From Cyclobacterium sp. (GTDB lineage: Bacteria; Bacteroidota; Bacteroidia; Cytophagales; Cyclobacteriaceae), in the NCBI RefSeq assembly GCF_014762705.1, contig NZ_JABURL010000123.1, positions 19,562 to 83,561 on the forward strand: a stretch of DNA of 64,000 bases, read 5' to 3'. Below, in pieces: positions 16,712 to 25,973 of the stretch. Below the pieces are notes generated by a model that made no database searches, was not told the DNA's origin, and saw nothing but the letters and a program-made list of their open reading frames with translations. Both the position numbers and the translations under genes were made by a program. The first letter of the stretch is position 1; each line of letters opens with the position of its first letter.

Positions 16712-17236
16712 ATGGTTAGATATTTAGGTTTTTCACTCTTTTTATTGGTATTTTTTCGCGCATTTCAGGGCCAGGCACAGGTCGTGGAAGAAATCAAAAC
16801 GGCTGGCCAGATTTATGCCTATGCGCAGCTTCATGGGGACCATGAGATTCTGCTTGATTTTACTTATCCCGCGCTGATTGAAAAAGCCGGGGGCAGAGAT
16901 GCCATGAAAAACATATTGAAGCAGATCCAGGAAACCAAACACAAAAAAGGACAGCATTTGACCTCTGTGGAGTTTGGAGACCAGATCCAATCGGTCAGTG
17001 TCAAAGATGAAATTCACGCCATTGTGCCCATTACACTTGTCACCAAGGTACCGGGAGGCACGCTCACCAGCAGCAGTAACCTAATCGCCGTTGGTACGGA
17101 AAACCGGGAAAATTGGTACTTTATAGAGACCACCGCTCTGGAAGAAAGAAACATCAAAAAGGTGCTTCCCAATTGGGATCATAGCCTTACTTTGCCTTTC
17201 AAAAAAGCGCCGGTATTCAAGGAAGACAAGCGTTGA
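16712..17236 (+). CDS. Exported protein of unknown function
   Basis: A 174-residue protein with a cleavable signal peptide (about residues 1-22, ending GQAQ). The mature part resembles SnoaL/NTF2-like or DUF4019-type small alpha+beta folds: an opening helix (AGQIYAYAQLHGDHEILLDF), a second helix (GGRDAMKNILKQIQETKHKK), then strands with GENWYFIE-like character. I only suggest this fold. It converges on the dienoyl-CoA reductase gene, 11 bp away. Confidence 0.75.
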   Translation: MVRYLGFSLFLLVFFRAFQGQAQVVEEIKTAGQIYAYAQLHGDHEILLDFTYPALIEKAGGRDAMKNILKQIQETKHKKGQHLTSVEFGDQIQSVSVKDEIHAIVPITLVTKVPGGTLTSSSNLIAVGTENRENWYFIETTALEERNIKKVLPNWDHSLTLPFKKAPVFKEDKR

Positions 17237-17247
17237 GCGTTATCACA

Positions 17248-18120
17248 TCATTTCTTTCCCTTCCTTTTCTCTTCCATGGCATCCCACCATTCATTTTTGA
17301 TGGAACTCAAGCCATTGAACTGGCCTGCACCCTGAAGCCATTCACCACCATCGATGGTAATGATTTCGCCATTGATAAAAGCCGAATATGGAGAGATCAA
17401 ATAAGCAGCCAGGTTGGCCAATTCCTGATGTTCCCCTACCCTTTCCAGCGGAACTCTTCTTGCAGGATTAAATTTATCTGCAAGTTCCCCGGGCAATAGT
17501 CGCTGCCAGGCTCCTTCGGTTGGAAAGGGGCCGGGAGCAATGGCATTGCTCCGAATACCATAAGGAGCCCACTCTACGGCCAAAGAGCGGGTCATGGCCA
17601 AAACACCGGCTTTTGCCGCTGCACTGGGCACCACAAAAGCAGAACCGGTAAAGGCATAGGTGGTCACAATATTCAGGAAGGTCCCTGCTTCCTTTTCCCT
17701 GATCCATTCTCTTCCTGCCACCAGGGTAAGATTTGCTGATCCTTTTAGAACAATATCCAGGATGGTATGAAAGGCATTAGCAGAAAGCCTCTCCGTCGGA
17801 GAAATGAAATTAGCGGCAGCATTGTTGACCACCACATCAACTTTACCGTAATGCTGCCTGGCTTTCCCATACATTTCTTCCACCTGATCATAATCCCTCA
17901 CGTCACAAGCCAAAGGCAACAGGTCCCCTCCGGTTTGTTCCCTCAATTTATCCGCTGTCTTTTCCAGAACTTCCATTTTCCGGCTACTGATGACCAGCCT
18001 CGCCCCGAGGGTCAGAAAATACCTGGCCATGGATTTTCCCAATCCCGTGCCCCCACCGGTTACCAGGACTACCTGATCCTTTAGCGCATCGGCCACCAAC
18101 ATCCCTTGATTATATTTCAT
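17248..18120 (-). CDS. 2,4-dienoyl-CoA reductase (SDR family)
   Basis: NADPH-dependent short-chain dehydrogenase that reduces 2,4-dienoyl-CoA intermediates during beta-oxidation of unsaturated fatty acids. The 290-residue protein has the cofactor motif TGGGTGLGKS (residue 21 on) and NNAAANFISPTERLS. The usual YxxxK is replaced by SxxxK (S166, K170), and the acid-base residues fall at N104 and Y155. Their spacing (51, 11 and 4 residues) is the same as N148, Y199, S210 and K214 in mammalian mitochondrial DECR1, which identifies this branch within SDRs. It is transcribed alone. Confidence 0.88.
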   Translation of the reverse strand: MKYNQGMLVADALKDQVVLVTGGGTGLGKSMARYFLTLGARLVISSRKMEVLEKTADKLREQTGGDLLPLACDVRDYDQVEEMYGKARQHYGKVDVVVNNAAANFISPTERLSANAFHTILDIVLKGSANLTLVAGREWIREKEAGTFLNIVTTYAFTGSAFVVPSAAAKAGVLAMTRSLAVEWAPYGIRSNAIAPGPFPTEGAWQRLLPGELADKFNPARRVPLERVGEHQELANLAAYLISPYSAFINGEIITIDGGEWLQGAGQFNGLSSIKNEWWDAMEEKRKGKK

Positions 18121-18515
18121 CTGTTTATAATTTGTTTTTAATAGGCCGCATGCCTGCCTGTAGACAGACAGGGAATCTTTGACGATTAAAATAATCTTTG
18201 CCCGGTGTGTTTAATGATGATTTTAATCGTGTCGATTTCATGTGTTTATAATTGTTTTATATAGCCATAACTTGTCCCGCACCGTAGGTCGGGATGCTTG
18301 TCTTTCGGGGAGATTCTCGCATTTTGCCCCGAACCCTATCGGGGCATCCGGCTCTTCGTGCCTTGCGACATCCCTGATTTCATAAGCTTGCGGTATTTAG
18401 GCAAACTTATTTTTAAAATACGTAATTTTATGATCAATCAAATGATTGGGTTAAAGTTTATTTATCTTTGGCCGATTAACTGATTAGGAAACACCCGAAA
18501 AATGTCACGTTTCTC
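18121..18515. repeat. 395-bp intergenic stretch with several palindromes
   Basis: No gene is seen. The stretch contains a 14-bp imperfect inverted repeat (18183-18196 with 18216-18229) and two REP-like GC palindromes (18275-18294 and GCCCCGA/TCGGGGC at 18326-18345). It also contains a partial copy (about 18236-18267) of the start-codon region of the dienoyl-CoA reductase (18115-18147). A -7 element precedes the next gene. Confidence 0.6.
18463..18470 (+). promoter_or_regulatory. Bacteroidetes -7 element before the lipoprotein at 18516
   Basis: TATCTTTG matches TAnnTTTG 46 bp before the ATG. A TTG lies only 14 bp upstream, so the -33 box is uncertain. Confidence 0.4.
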
Positions 18516-19322
18516 ATGAAATCTATTTTCAGATACATTCTTTTCCTTTTTTTGCTTTCCTGTAACCTGGACAATAACAGGGAATTGCAGATTGATCAGT
18601 CCTATGAGGGGGAAGAAGCCTATTGGGTTTCTAAATCCATGGACGAACACCTGCACCTTGCTTTTTATGATTTGGAAGCATTCAAAAAGAAGGCTTTTAC
18701 CGATAGCCTGCCTGGCTGTCCTTCGGTATTATTTTCCACCGATTCACTAAGCCTTACCCTTAATTATGATCAAGCCGCTTGTGAAGATGCAGGCAACTCA
18801 GAGTTTGAGGGCTCCATCCAGCTTCAGTACAGCCTCCCTTCTCCGGGCAGCAACGACACCCTTCAACTGAATTTCCAAAACTACCACAAAGAAAACACAA
18901 AGGTACAGGGCGCGAGGGTTTTCTATATCGCCAGAAAACGTACAGATAGTAAACTATTGATTGAGGAAACTGATTCGCTGTTATTGGTTAACAACTTTGG
19001 CTCCAGCACCCGTATCAGACCACGGCTTGAGCATCAAGCCCAGTTTCAATCGGGTGTCTTGACAGAAATCAGCAGCAGTGGCGACATGACAGGTAGAAAT
19101 TGGAGTGGAAATGAAATCATGATTAACCTATCCAAAACAACAGGATCTGAATGCCTGTCCAGCTCTATTTTCAGACCTACTTCGGGATCTGAAACCTGGA
19201 CCATTTTGAGAACTGGCGGAGGCAATGTCATCCATGAATTGGTTTATTCCGAAACCGGAGATTGCGAGACCAAAACCACCATCCGTTTATCTGAAGGAGT
19301 GGTGATGGAAAAAAGCCCCTGA
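18516..19322 (+). CDS. Lipoprotein of unknown function
   Basis: A 268-residue lipoprotein: a very short signal peptide (FLFLLSC lipobox) is followed by an acidic linker. The mature protein is rich in short beta strands with Ser/Thr (LYSLTLNYD-like runs, then GSIQLQYSLPSPGSNDTLQL) and has no recognisable catalytic motif. The layout suggests a surface or periplasmic beta-sandwich. It has a -7 promoter element upstream and converges on the LytTR regulator gene, whose stop is 8 bp away. Confidence 0.72.
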   Translation: MKSIFRYILFLFLLSCNLDNNRELQIDQSYEGEEAYWVSKSMDEHLHLAFYDLEAFKKKAFTDSLPGCPSVLFSTDSLSLTLNYDQAACEDAGNSEFEGSIQLQYSLPSPGSNDTLQLNFQNYHKENTKVQGARVFYIARKRTDSKLLIEETDSLLLVNNFGSSTRIRPRLEHQAQFQSGVLTEISSSGDMTGRNWSGNEIMINLSKTTGSECLSSSIFRPTSGSETWTILRTGGGNVIHELVYSETGDCETKTTIRLSEGVVMEKSP

Positions 19323-19330
19323 AGGTAGAT

Positions 19331-20077
19331 CTACATGGCCCGCAAAGCTGCTAGCAACGCTTCTTTTTTTCTGGTTGATACGTCTATTTCGGATCCATTT
19401 TCCAAAATCAGGGTTCCACCTTTCCCTTTTTTAAATTGTTTTACCTTGGAAAGATTAACCAGATGGCTGTTGTGAACCCTGAAAAATCCCAATACCTGTA
19501 ACATGGACTCGAATTCTTTGAGGGTTTTAGCCACAGTGATTTTTTGTTTGTTTTGAAAATGTATGACCGTGTAGTTTACGTCGGCTTGCAAGTGGCTTAT
19601 TTCGTCCAACTCCACAAAAACAAGTCCCTCTTGTGTAGGAATCGGAATCTTTTTTTTGGCCATGTAGAAAGCAGGCAAAACCTCTGCAGCTCTGACCAAA
19701 GCTTCGGGTTTCCGGTCAGATTTTGACTTAATTTTTTCTAATGTTAGCAGCAATTCATCGGGATCAATGGGTTTTAGCAGGTAGTCAAGGGCATTGGCTT
19801 TGATCGCTTCTATCGCATACCTTTCATGTGCTGTTGTGAATACCAATGCAAAGGGCGGGTCTTTTTTCCCATTTAACCAATTAAACACAAGCTCCTCATC
19901 CAATTCAATATCCAGAAAAACAACATCCGGGACATTGCTTTCCAAAAAGACATCCAAAGATTCTGTATCTGAAAATGATCCCAAAACCTTTACTTTTTCA
20001 TTTGCATATACCGCCAGCAAATTTTCCAACCTGCTTCTGCAGTGGTCTTCGTCGTCTATGATTATCGCATTCAGCAT
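19331..20077 (-). CDS. LytR/AlgR-type response regulator with LytTR DNA-binding domain
   Basis: Response regulator of 248 residues: a receiver domain (MLNAIIIDDEDHCRSRLENL onward) with phospho-acceptor D56 (VVFLDIEL) and the conserved K in LLKPID, then a LytTR DNA-binding domain (about residues 140-248, with HLQADVNYTVIHF and RVHNSHLVNLSKV). The ATG at 20077 is the right start because it overlaps the stop of the upstream kinase gene (ATGCTGA), a sign of translational coupling; a longer in-frame start at 20164 would lie inside the kinase gene. It is the partner of that kinase. Confidence 0.93.
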   Translation of the reverse strand: MLNAIIIDDEDHCRSRLENLLAVYANEKVKVLGSFSDTESLDVFLESNVPDVVFLDIELDEELVFNWLNGKKDPPFALVFTTAHERYAIEAIKANALDYLLKPIDPDELLLTLEKIKSKSDRKPEALVRAAEVLPAFYMAKKKIPIPTQEGLVFVELDEISHLQADVNYTVIHFQNKQKITVAKTLKEFESMLQVLGFFRVHNSHLVNLSKVKQFKKGKGGTLILENGSEIDVSTRKKEALLAALRAM

Positions 20078-22167
20078 AATTCCGGCAATTCCAATTCTAC
20101 CCGATATCCTGTATCCATAGCCCCATGCTGAACCCTGGCTTTTGCCTTTCTGGATTGGTTCCAAACCGATATCCTGTCTTCAGTAAGGCGCATCCCCATC
20201 GAGTGCCCATTTTTGATTTTCTTAAGCGGCTCCGGTCCATCAAGGCCTTTGCCATTGTCCTCTACGATTAAGGTAATCCCATTACCTGATTTCCTGATGA
20301 CTACCCTTATTTCACCCGGAATTTCGTTCTTTTTTGAAAAACCATGCCAAATGCTGTTTTCTACATAAGGTTGGAGCAATAAGGGAGGCACCTGGATTTT
20401 ATCGGAATCAATTCCGGATTCAAGATCAATTACGTAGGAAAATTTACCGTTAAATCGAAAAGCCTCCAGTTGCATGTATATTTCCAACATTTGCAAATCC
20501 TCCTTTAATGAAATGGTTTGTTCTCCACTTTTTTCCAGGATCATGCGCATCAATTTTGCAAATTTACCCAGGTAATAGTCAGCGGTAATCGGGTCATGCT
20601 TTAAAATAAAATCGCTGATCGCATTGAGGGAATTAAAAATAAAATGAGGATTGAGCTGAGCTTTGAGCCATTTCATTTCTGTTTCTGCAATTTTTTGTTT
20701 CAATGCTGCCTCCTGCTCCCTTTCTCTTGCATCTCTTTTTTTCTTGTATAAAACGGCGACCACCAGAAAGAAAAATACAAAAAACACAAAGACCCCTGCT
20801 ATCAATTGCTTTTTATAAGCTTGTTCTTCCACCGCTGTTTTGCCCATGGCCAGGGCCTTTTCATGGGAGGCCTTTAAAAGCATTTCCTTTTTATCGAATT
20901 CAAATCTGGCTTGTTGGCGGAGCAATTCTTTTTGTTTTTCATCATTAAAAATACTATCCCTGAATTCCAGGTGCTTTTTATGCCAGAAAAGGGCATTTTC
21001 AAAATCATCCTTTAAGGCATGGGTATTGCTCAAACCTAAATACACATCCTGGAGCAAAGATTTTGCTCCAGAACGCAAAGCCATAACCCTTCCCTTTTCC
21101 TGCCATTCCAGTGATTTGCTGATTTTGTTTTCGGGGGTAATGGACTCAAATGGCAATAAATCAGGTGGCATAGCAGCGATCAGCTTACCCAATAAGTGGT
21201 AATTCATCGCCCCGTTTTCCAGATCGTTGGTTTGTTCATAAGCCTTGATAGCCTGCAGATGGAAATAATAGGCTGAATCATACTGCTTCAAATTTAAATG
21301 CACCCTTCCCATATTGGTCAGGTCACTTCCTATTCTTCTGAGATTGCCAATTTCTTTGTTTATGGCAAGGGAATGATTAAAATGAATCAATGCCTCTTCA
21401 TGCACTTTGTTTAGATCCAGAATAACGCCCATATTACCCAAAGCATTGGCCATGCCCTGTTGGTTTCCTGCTTTTTCAAACCATTCATAGGCGCGTTGCT
21501 GATAATTAAAGGCCGTATCAAGTTCTCCTGTATTCTTATAGACCAAACCGATATTGGTGGCAAGATTTGCCTGTAACAATTCCTCCTCTTCCGGCATCAA
21601 TTTCAAAGCTTCAAAAAAAGCCGCCAATGCTTTCGGGTAATCTGCCAAAGAAAGGTATACCACACCCAAATTGGATAAGTTATAATAAATCCCCGGTGCA
21701 TGGCTCATGGTTTGGAAACGGGAAATCGCCTCCTCATGACTTCGAATGGCCTCCAGAAAATCGGACTGATTGTATTGGATCAGGGCCATGTTACTCAGGG
21801 CTTTTGCCACACCCAATTCATTTTTCAAGGAGGTGTGTATTTTCATGGCCTCCATGTAGGCTTTTAAGGCCAAAGAATCCTCTCCTTTGGCCCAATAATT
21901 TGAGCCCAGGTTGTTCCAGGAAACTGCCTGATAATGTTGATGCTTCAGTTTTTCTGCCAGATTCCTTGCCATTTGGGCATAGTAGATTCCGGAATCAGGC
22001 TTAATGCTATAAAAAGCATAAGCCATTTCATTCCATAGCATGATTTTAGTAGTGTCAGGAATACCGGTCCGCTGTACAATTTGCCGGAGACTGTCCAATT
22101 CATTTCGCTGACCGAAGGCCGTCAGGCAAGGAGTTATTACCCATATCCAAACAACAATTAACCTCAT
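20071..22167 (-). CDS. LytS-type sensor histidine kinase with TPR sensor region
   Basis: Membrane sensor of 698 residues. A signal/anchor (residues 1-20) is followed by seven or more TPR repeats over about residues 30-420, then a short coiled coil and one membrane segment (about 453-475). The PF06580-type kinase core follows: LNPHFIFNSLNAISDFIL with H508, then the ATPase N-box LQPYVENSIWHG and VEDNGKGL. The periplasmic TPRs probably sense a protein or peptide partner. It is translated together with the LytTR regulator, whose start codon overlaps its stop codon by 7 bp. Confidence 0.94.
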   Translation of the reverse strand: MRLIVVWIWVITPCLTAFGQRNELDSLRQIVQRTGIPDTTKIMLWNEMAYAFYSIKPDSGIYYAQMARNLAEKLKHQHYQAVSWNNLGSNYWAKGEDSLALKAYMEAMKIHTSLKNELGVAKALSNMALIQYNQSDFLEAIRSHEEAISRFQTMSHAPGIYYNLSNLGVVYLSLADYPKALAAFFEALKLMPEEEELLQANLATNIGLVYKNTGELDTAFNYQQRAYEWFEKAGNQQGMANALGNMGVILDLNKVHEEALIHFNHSLAINKEIGNLRRIGSDLTNMGRVHLNLKQYDSAYYFHLQAIKAYEQTNDLENGAMNYHLLGKLIAAMPPDLLPFESITPENKISKSLEWQEKGRVMALRSGAKSLLQDVYLGLSNTHALKDDFENALFWHKKHLEFRDSIFNDEKQKELLRQQARFEFDKKEMLLKASHEKALAMGKTAVEEQAYKKQLIAGVFVFFVFFFLVVAVLYKKKRDAREREQEAALKQKIAETEMKWLKAQLNPHFIFNSLNAISDFILKHDPITADYYLGKFAKLMRMILEKSGEQTISLKEDLQMLEIYMQLEAFRFNGKFSYVIDLESGIDSDKIQVPPLLLQPYVENSIWHGFSKKNEIPGEIRVVIRKSGNGITLIVEDNGKGLDGPEPLKKIKNGHSMGMRLTEDRISVWNQSRKAKARVQHGAMDTGYRVELELPELC

Positions 22168-22319
22168 GATTCAACTTAATCCGACTACAAAATACTTCTT
22201 TATTGTATCATTTACTAAATTAAGACAGGCAAAAAATAAATGAATGCCAGCACTTAATCAATCTGACTTTTGGATATTAACTAAGGGAGGTACATTGAAG
22301 CCAAAACGATATAAAAAAT

Positions 22320-22928
22320 TTGGCTATGAAAATTACAAGTTATTTACACCAGAATACATATAGTTTATTGACATTATGTAGCATTTGTTTTCTTTTCCTG
22401 TTTTATTCAGGTGCTCAGGGTCAGGCTTTTGATAAAGGCACAAAAGTAGTCAGCGCCGGAATAGGAATCGGGAGTTCCCTTGGAAGTTTTTCCCACAATT
22501 CCCAAACCCCGGCCATAAGTGTTCAATATGAGCAAGGGGTATGGGATGCGGGCGCAGATGGGGTTGTCAGCCTCGGGGCTTATGTGGGGTACAAAAGCTT
22601 TGGTTGGAAAACAGAAACCTCCGGCTTCAACACTTCAGCCAGCTGGAAATACACCATTATCGGCATCAGAAGTGCCTATCATTATCAAGGGCTGGACAAC
22701 GAGGACCTGGATGTTTACGGGGGCTTGATGCTGGCTGCTAATTTACTTAATTATTCTTACACTGATTCCCAGGGTAATCGTCAGGGGGCTGGAAATTTTG
22801 GCAACAGTACAGGGCTGACTTTGTATCTTGGGGGGCGCTATTATTTCTCTCCTATGGCTGCTGGCTTTGCTGAAATAGGCTACGGTATTTCCTACCTGAA
22901 CCTTGGATTGGCCCTTAGATTTCAATAG
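22320..22928 (+). CDS. Outer-membrane beta-barrel (porin-like) protein
   Basis: A 202-residue exported protein with signal peptide ending GAQGQ and a mature part built of alternating strands (VVSAGIGIGSSLGSF, YVGYKSFGW, LTLYLGGRYYF) that ends LGLALRFQ. This is the pattern of small eight-stranded Bacteroidetes barrels. An in-frame ATG at 22326 is equally likely as start. Its last 7 bp overlap the 3' end of the convergent AstE-like gene. Function unknown. Confidence 0.82.
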   Translation: MAMKITSYLHQNTYSLLTLCSICFLFLFYSGAQGQAFDKGTKVVSAGIGIGSSLGSFSHNSQTPAISVQYEQGVWDAGADGVVSLGAYVGYKSFGWKTETSGFNTSASWKYTIIGIRSAYHYQGLDNEDLDVYGGLMLAANLLNYSYTDSQGNRQGAGNFGNSTGLTLYLGGRYYFSPMAAGFAEIGYGISYLNLGLALRFQ

Positions 22929-23887
22929 TGTTCGGCCAATTTATTGGAACTTGTCCTTCCTATATGGACAAGGGCATCACCGGCATTGACTACAGGTTGA
23001 TTATTGATGCCAATGACATGTCCCGAAGAAGAGCTCTTTACAGGAACTTTTACCTGTCCGTAAGGGTCAGATATTTTTGCCAATACCTGACCTCTCTTTA
23101 CTTCATCTCCCAATGATACCGAAGCATTGAAAATTCCGGAAATTTTCGCCCTGACCCAGCCACTTTCCTGAATCTTCAATGTTCTTACCGGTGGAAAATC
23201 GCCTGCTATCATGTCCAGATGTTTCAAGAGTCTTCCGGTACCCATGATACCCTCCTGAATCACCTGTTCATCCAAACGCATGGATTCTCCCCCTTCGAAA
23301 ACCAAAATATGTTTCTTGTTTTTATAAGCTTCCTTACGGAAGGACTTGTCGATATGGGGAGAATTTACGGTGAAATTAGCCCCAAAGATCTCTGCCAATT
23401 TTAACCCAGTCTTATCCCTGAAATCCACCCTTACCTGGGGATAATTGGAAAGCATCCTTCCCCCGGTGTGGAAGTCTATACCGAAATCTATTTGAGGGAT
23501 GATCTCGTGTGTCATGATATAGGCAATCTGAGAGGCCAGAGACCCTTTACTGCTTCCGGGAAAACTCCTGTTGAGATCTCTTCCATCGGGAAATGTTCTG
23601 GAATTACTTAAAAACCCATACACATTTACAAGTGGAATAAAAATAAGGGTACCCTTTTTGGGCTCATAGATATTTTCTTCCAGCATTCTCTTTACCGTGA
23701 CAATACCATTAATTTCATCTCCATGGACTCCCCCACTGATCAAAACGGTAGGGCCAGGATTACTGGAACTCCGGATAAAAACCGGCAAATCGATAAGGGT
23801 ATGGGTAGGAAGCCTTGCAATGGCTATCTCTATGTTCAGGGTTTGGCCGGGCCTTACCCTGATACCATTTATCACCATTTCTTTCAT
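22922..23887 (-). CDS. Succinylglutamate desuccinylase/aspartoacylase (AstE/AspA) family deacylase
   Basis: Zinc-dependent M14-like hydrolase of 321 residues cutting an N-acyl or amide bond of a small substrate that cannot be fixed from sequence. Zinc ligands are visible in SGGVHGDEINGI (His and Glu) and IDFHTGG (His); the substrate-binding GRDLNRSFPG follows, and the general-base Glu is in VFEGGE. The C-terminal 90 residues form a biotinyl-lipoyl-like barrel sandwich (VSLGDEVKRGQVLAKISDPYG), typical of this prokaryotic subgroup, which often sits next to RimK-type ligases; none is adjacent here. Confidence 0.9.
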   Translation of the reverse strand: MKEMVINGIRVRPGQTLNIEIAIARLPTHTLIDLPVFIRSSSNPGPTVLISGGVHGDEINGIVTVKRMLEENIYEPKKGTLIFIPLVNVYGFLSNSRTFPDGRDLNRSFPGSSKGSLASQIAYIMTHEIIPQIDFGIDFHTGGRMLSNYPQVRVDFRDKTGLKLAEIFGANFTVNSPHIDKSFRKEAYKNKKHILVFEGGESMRLDEQVIQEGIMGTGRLLKHLDMIAGDFPPVRTLKIQESGWVRAKISGIFNASVSLGDEVKRGQVLAKISDPYGQVKVPVKSSSSGHVIGINNQPVVNAGDALVHIGRTSSNKLAEHY

Positions 23888-24002
23888 AAAAAAGCAGACT
23901 ATAATTATTTTTCCATAATGTTTAACCGCTACTTTTTAGGGCTAAATTGCTGGATTTTTTTTCTATTTGGTCAAATAACCTTTAATTCGTGGTATATTTT
24001 AT

Positions 24003-25046
24003 ATGATGAAGATACAAGAAAATATTTCTTTAAGTGCCTATAATACTTTTGGAATAAACAAAAAAGCCCGATTTTTATATGAAGCTGAAAGCAAGGAGGA
24101 CGTACTTTACGCTTTTAACCAGTCCCGTCAATTAAACAAGCCCCTATTCGTTCTTGGAGGAGGAAGTAATATTTTATTGCTCGAGGACCTGGATGCGGTG
24201 GTACTGAAAATCAACATTCAGGGAATTGACAGCATCCGGGAAGATGGTGAGCAGGTGATACTGAAAGTAGGCGCAGGTGTGGTATGGCACGATTTGGTGA
24301 AGTATTCCATAGAAATGGGATTAAGTGGTTTGGAAAACCTTTCCCTAATTCCCGGTACGGTGGGAGCTGCTCCCATGCAAAATATTGGTGCCTACGGGGT
24401 GGAAATCAAATCGGTATTTGATCATCTGGAAGCCATGGAAATTGCATCCGGACAATCCAGGGTGTTTACCGGGCAGGATTGCAGGTTTGGCTATAGGGAA
24501 AGTATCTTCAAAAATAAATTAAAGGGGAAGTATATCATCACTCATGTTGCCTTCAGGCTTAGCAAAAACCACGAACCCAATATAAATTATGGAGACATCC
24601 GACTCACCCTGAAGGAAATGGGAAATGCTTATCCAAGCCCTGCCAATATCAGTGAAGCAGTAGTGAAAATCCGGCAACAAAAACTTCCTGATCCAAAAGA
24701 ATTGGGGAATGCCGGAAGTTTCTTCAAAAATCCAACCATACCCCAGGTTGACTTCAATCAGCTTAAGAACCAATACCCGGAAATTCCGGGCTATCCCATT
24801 GAAGACAACATGGTGAAAATCCCGGCAGCATGGCTGATAGACACTGCCGGCTGGAAGGGAAAACGGTGGGGAGCTGTAGGCGTGCATGAAAAACAACCCC
24901 TTGTTCTGGTAAATTACGGCGGAGGTACCGGAACGGACATACTCGAATTGAGCGGGAAAATCCAGGCTGATATTGTGGCCAAATTTGGCATACAGCTTGA
25001 AAGGGAAGTTAATACCGTCAGCTCGGAAAATTTGATCCAGCTTTGA
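24003..25046 (+). CDS. murB: UDP-N-acetylenolpyruvoylglucosamine reductase
   Basis: FAD enzyme reducing UDP-GlcNAc-enolpyruvate to UDP-MurNAc in peptidoglycan synthesis. The 347 residues match type I MurB (E. coli form): FAD-binding FVLGGGSNILL and LSLIPGTVGAAPMQNIGAYG, the FGYRESIFK stretch with the substrate Tyr, the proton-donor Ser in GSFFKNP and a C-terminal LEREVNTV with the catalytic Glu. A second ATG (24006) gives the typical MKIQEN start and may be the real one. It stands alone. Confidence 0.95.
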   Translation: MMKIQENISLSAYNTFGINKKARFLYEAESKEDVLYAFNQSRQLNKPLFVLGGGSNILLLEDLDAVVLKINIQGIDSIREDGEQVILKVGAGVVWHDLVKYSIEMGLSGLENLSLIPGTVGAAPMQNIGAYGVEIKSVFDHLEAMEIASGQSRVFTGQDCRFGYRESIFKNKLKGKYIITHVAFRLSKNHEPNINYGDIRLTLKEMGNAYPSPANISEAVVKIRQQKLPDPKELGNAGSFFKNPTIPQVDFNQLKNQYPEIPGYPIEDNMVKIPAAWLIDTAGWKGKRWGAVGVHEKQPLVLVNYGGGTGTDILELSGKIQADIVAKFGIQLEREVNTVSSENLIQL

Positions 25047-25266
25047 AACCCGAGTTCAAGCCCAAAGGAATGGTACGCGAAACTGATTTGATTGTCCGGG
25101 GATGAGCCTTCTTGTATTTGATGGTTTTGGATATAACGCAGAATCGCTTATCTGGCAGTTATCAAATCCTCCTATGGATAGTACCTTCAAAGAATCCTTT
25201 AAAAGACCTGCCAATACCCGTTTGAGGACAAGGAAATTATGAATTAAAACCTATTAAAAGGGCATA

Positions 25267-25749
25267 TCAAATCAAATCATCCTTTATTTGAAGCGTCTTT
25301 TGATAGTGTTCCACCCTCACTCCAAACTTCTCGAGAAACACCAATCCTTCATCAATTCCGATTCCTTTGTAGCTGGCATAGGAATACAAATAAACCACCT
25401 TTTGAATACCCATGGAATAGATGATTCGCGCACAAGGGAGACAAGGAGCCAGGGTCACATAAAGGGTGGATCCTTCGACAGAGGCCTTGTTTTTAACGGC
25501 ATACAGGATAGCGTTTTGTTCAGCGTGCAATGCCAGTGAACAGCTTCCTTTACTATCTCTGCTACATCCCACGTCTGGAAATTCTTCGTCACAATTATGG
25601 GTTCCTGAAGGAGGCCCATTATAACCTATGGAAATAATACGGGTTTCTTTGGACAGGACAGCACCAACATGTTTTTTGATACAATGAGACCGTTGGGCAA
25701 GGCTGACTGCCAATTCCATAAAAATATCATCAAAATCTGGTTTGGCCAT
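25267..25749 (-). CDS. dCMP deaminase (ComEB-like cytidine/deoxycytidylate deaminase)
   Basis: Cytoplasmic zinc deaminase converting dCMP to dUMP on the way to dTTP. The 160 residues contain the zinc motif HAEQNAILYA with the catalytic Glu and PCLPCARIIYSMGI with the two zinc Cys. An insert with NCDEEFPDVGCSRDSKGSC is typical of dCMP deaminases rather than free-cytidine deaminases. The gene is isolated: murB ends 220 bp away on the other strand. Confidence 0.9.
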   Translation of the reverse strand: MAKPDFDDIFMELAVSLAQRSHCIKKHVGAVLSKETRIISIGYNGPPSGTHNCDEEFPDVGCSRDSKGSCSLALHAEQNAILYAVKNKASVEGSTLYVTLAPCLPCARIIYSMGIQKVVYLYSYASYKGIGIDEGLVFLEKFGVRVEHYQKTLQIKDDLI

Positions 25750-25923
25750 AATGTAAAATTCTGTTATTTAAAGATGAACCGGTTTCCTTCAGATAAGGCT
25801 ATGTTTGAAAATTTTCCCGGGCATTAACTCACAAATCTAGTGTTTTTAACGTTTTCGATTAGTGAAAAAATTGGCTTAAAAAAAATAATCTTCACCATAA
25901 TTTATTTATTGAAAATAAAATTC

Positions 25924-25931
25924 TACTTTTG
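25924..25931 (+). promoter_or_regulatory. Bacteroidetes -7 element before the response-regulator gene
   Basis: TACTTTTG matches TAnnTTTG 42 bp before the ATG at 25974 and lies within the longer frame that starts at 25929. This supports the shorter start. Confidence 0.4.
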
Positions 25932-25973
25932 TATCAATTTATTTGCTTTTCAAAAACAAGTTTATGTATTTCA

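Noticed and set aside
25102..25242. 46-codon frame between murB and the dCMP deaminase
   Set aside because: No signal, family, promoter or terminator supports it. It could be the tail of a decayed gene, but I cannot show this.
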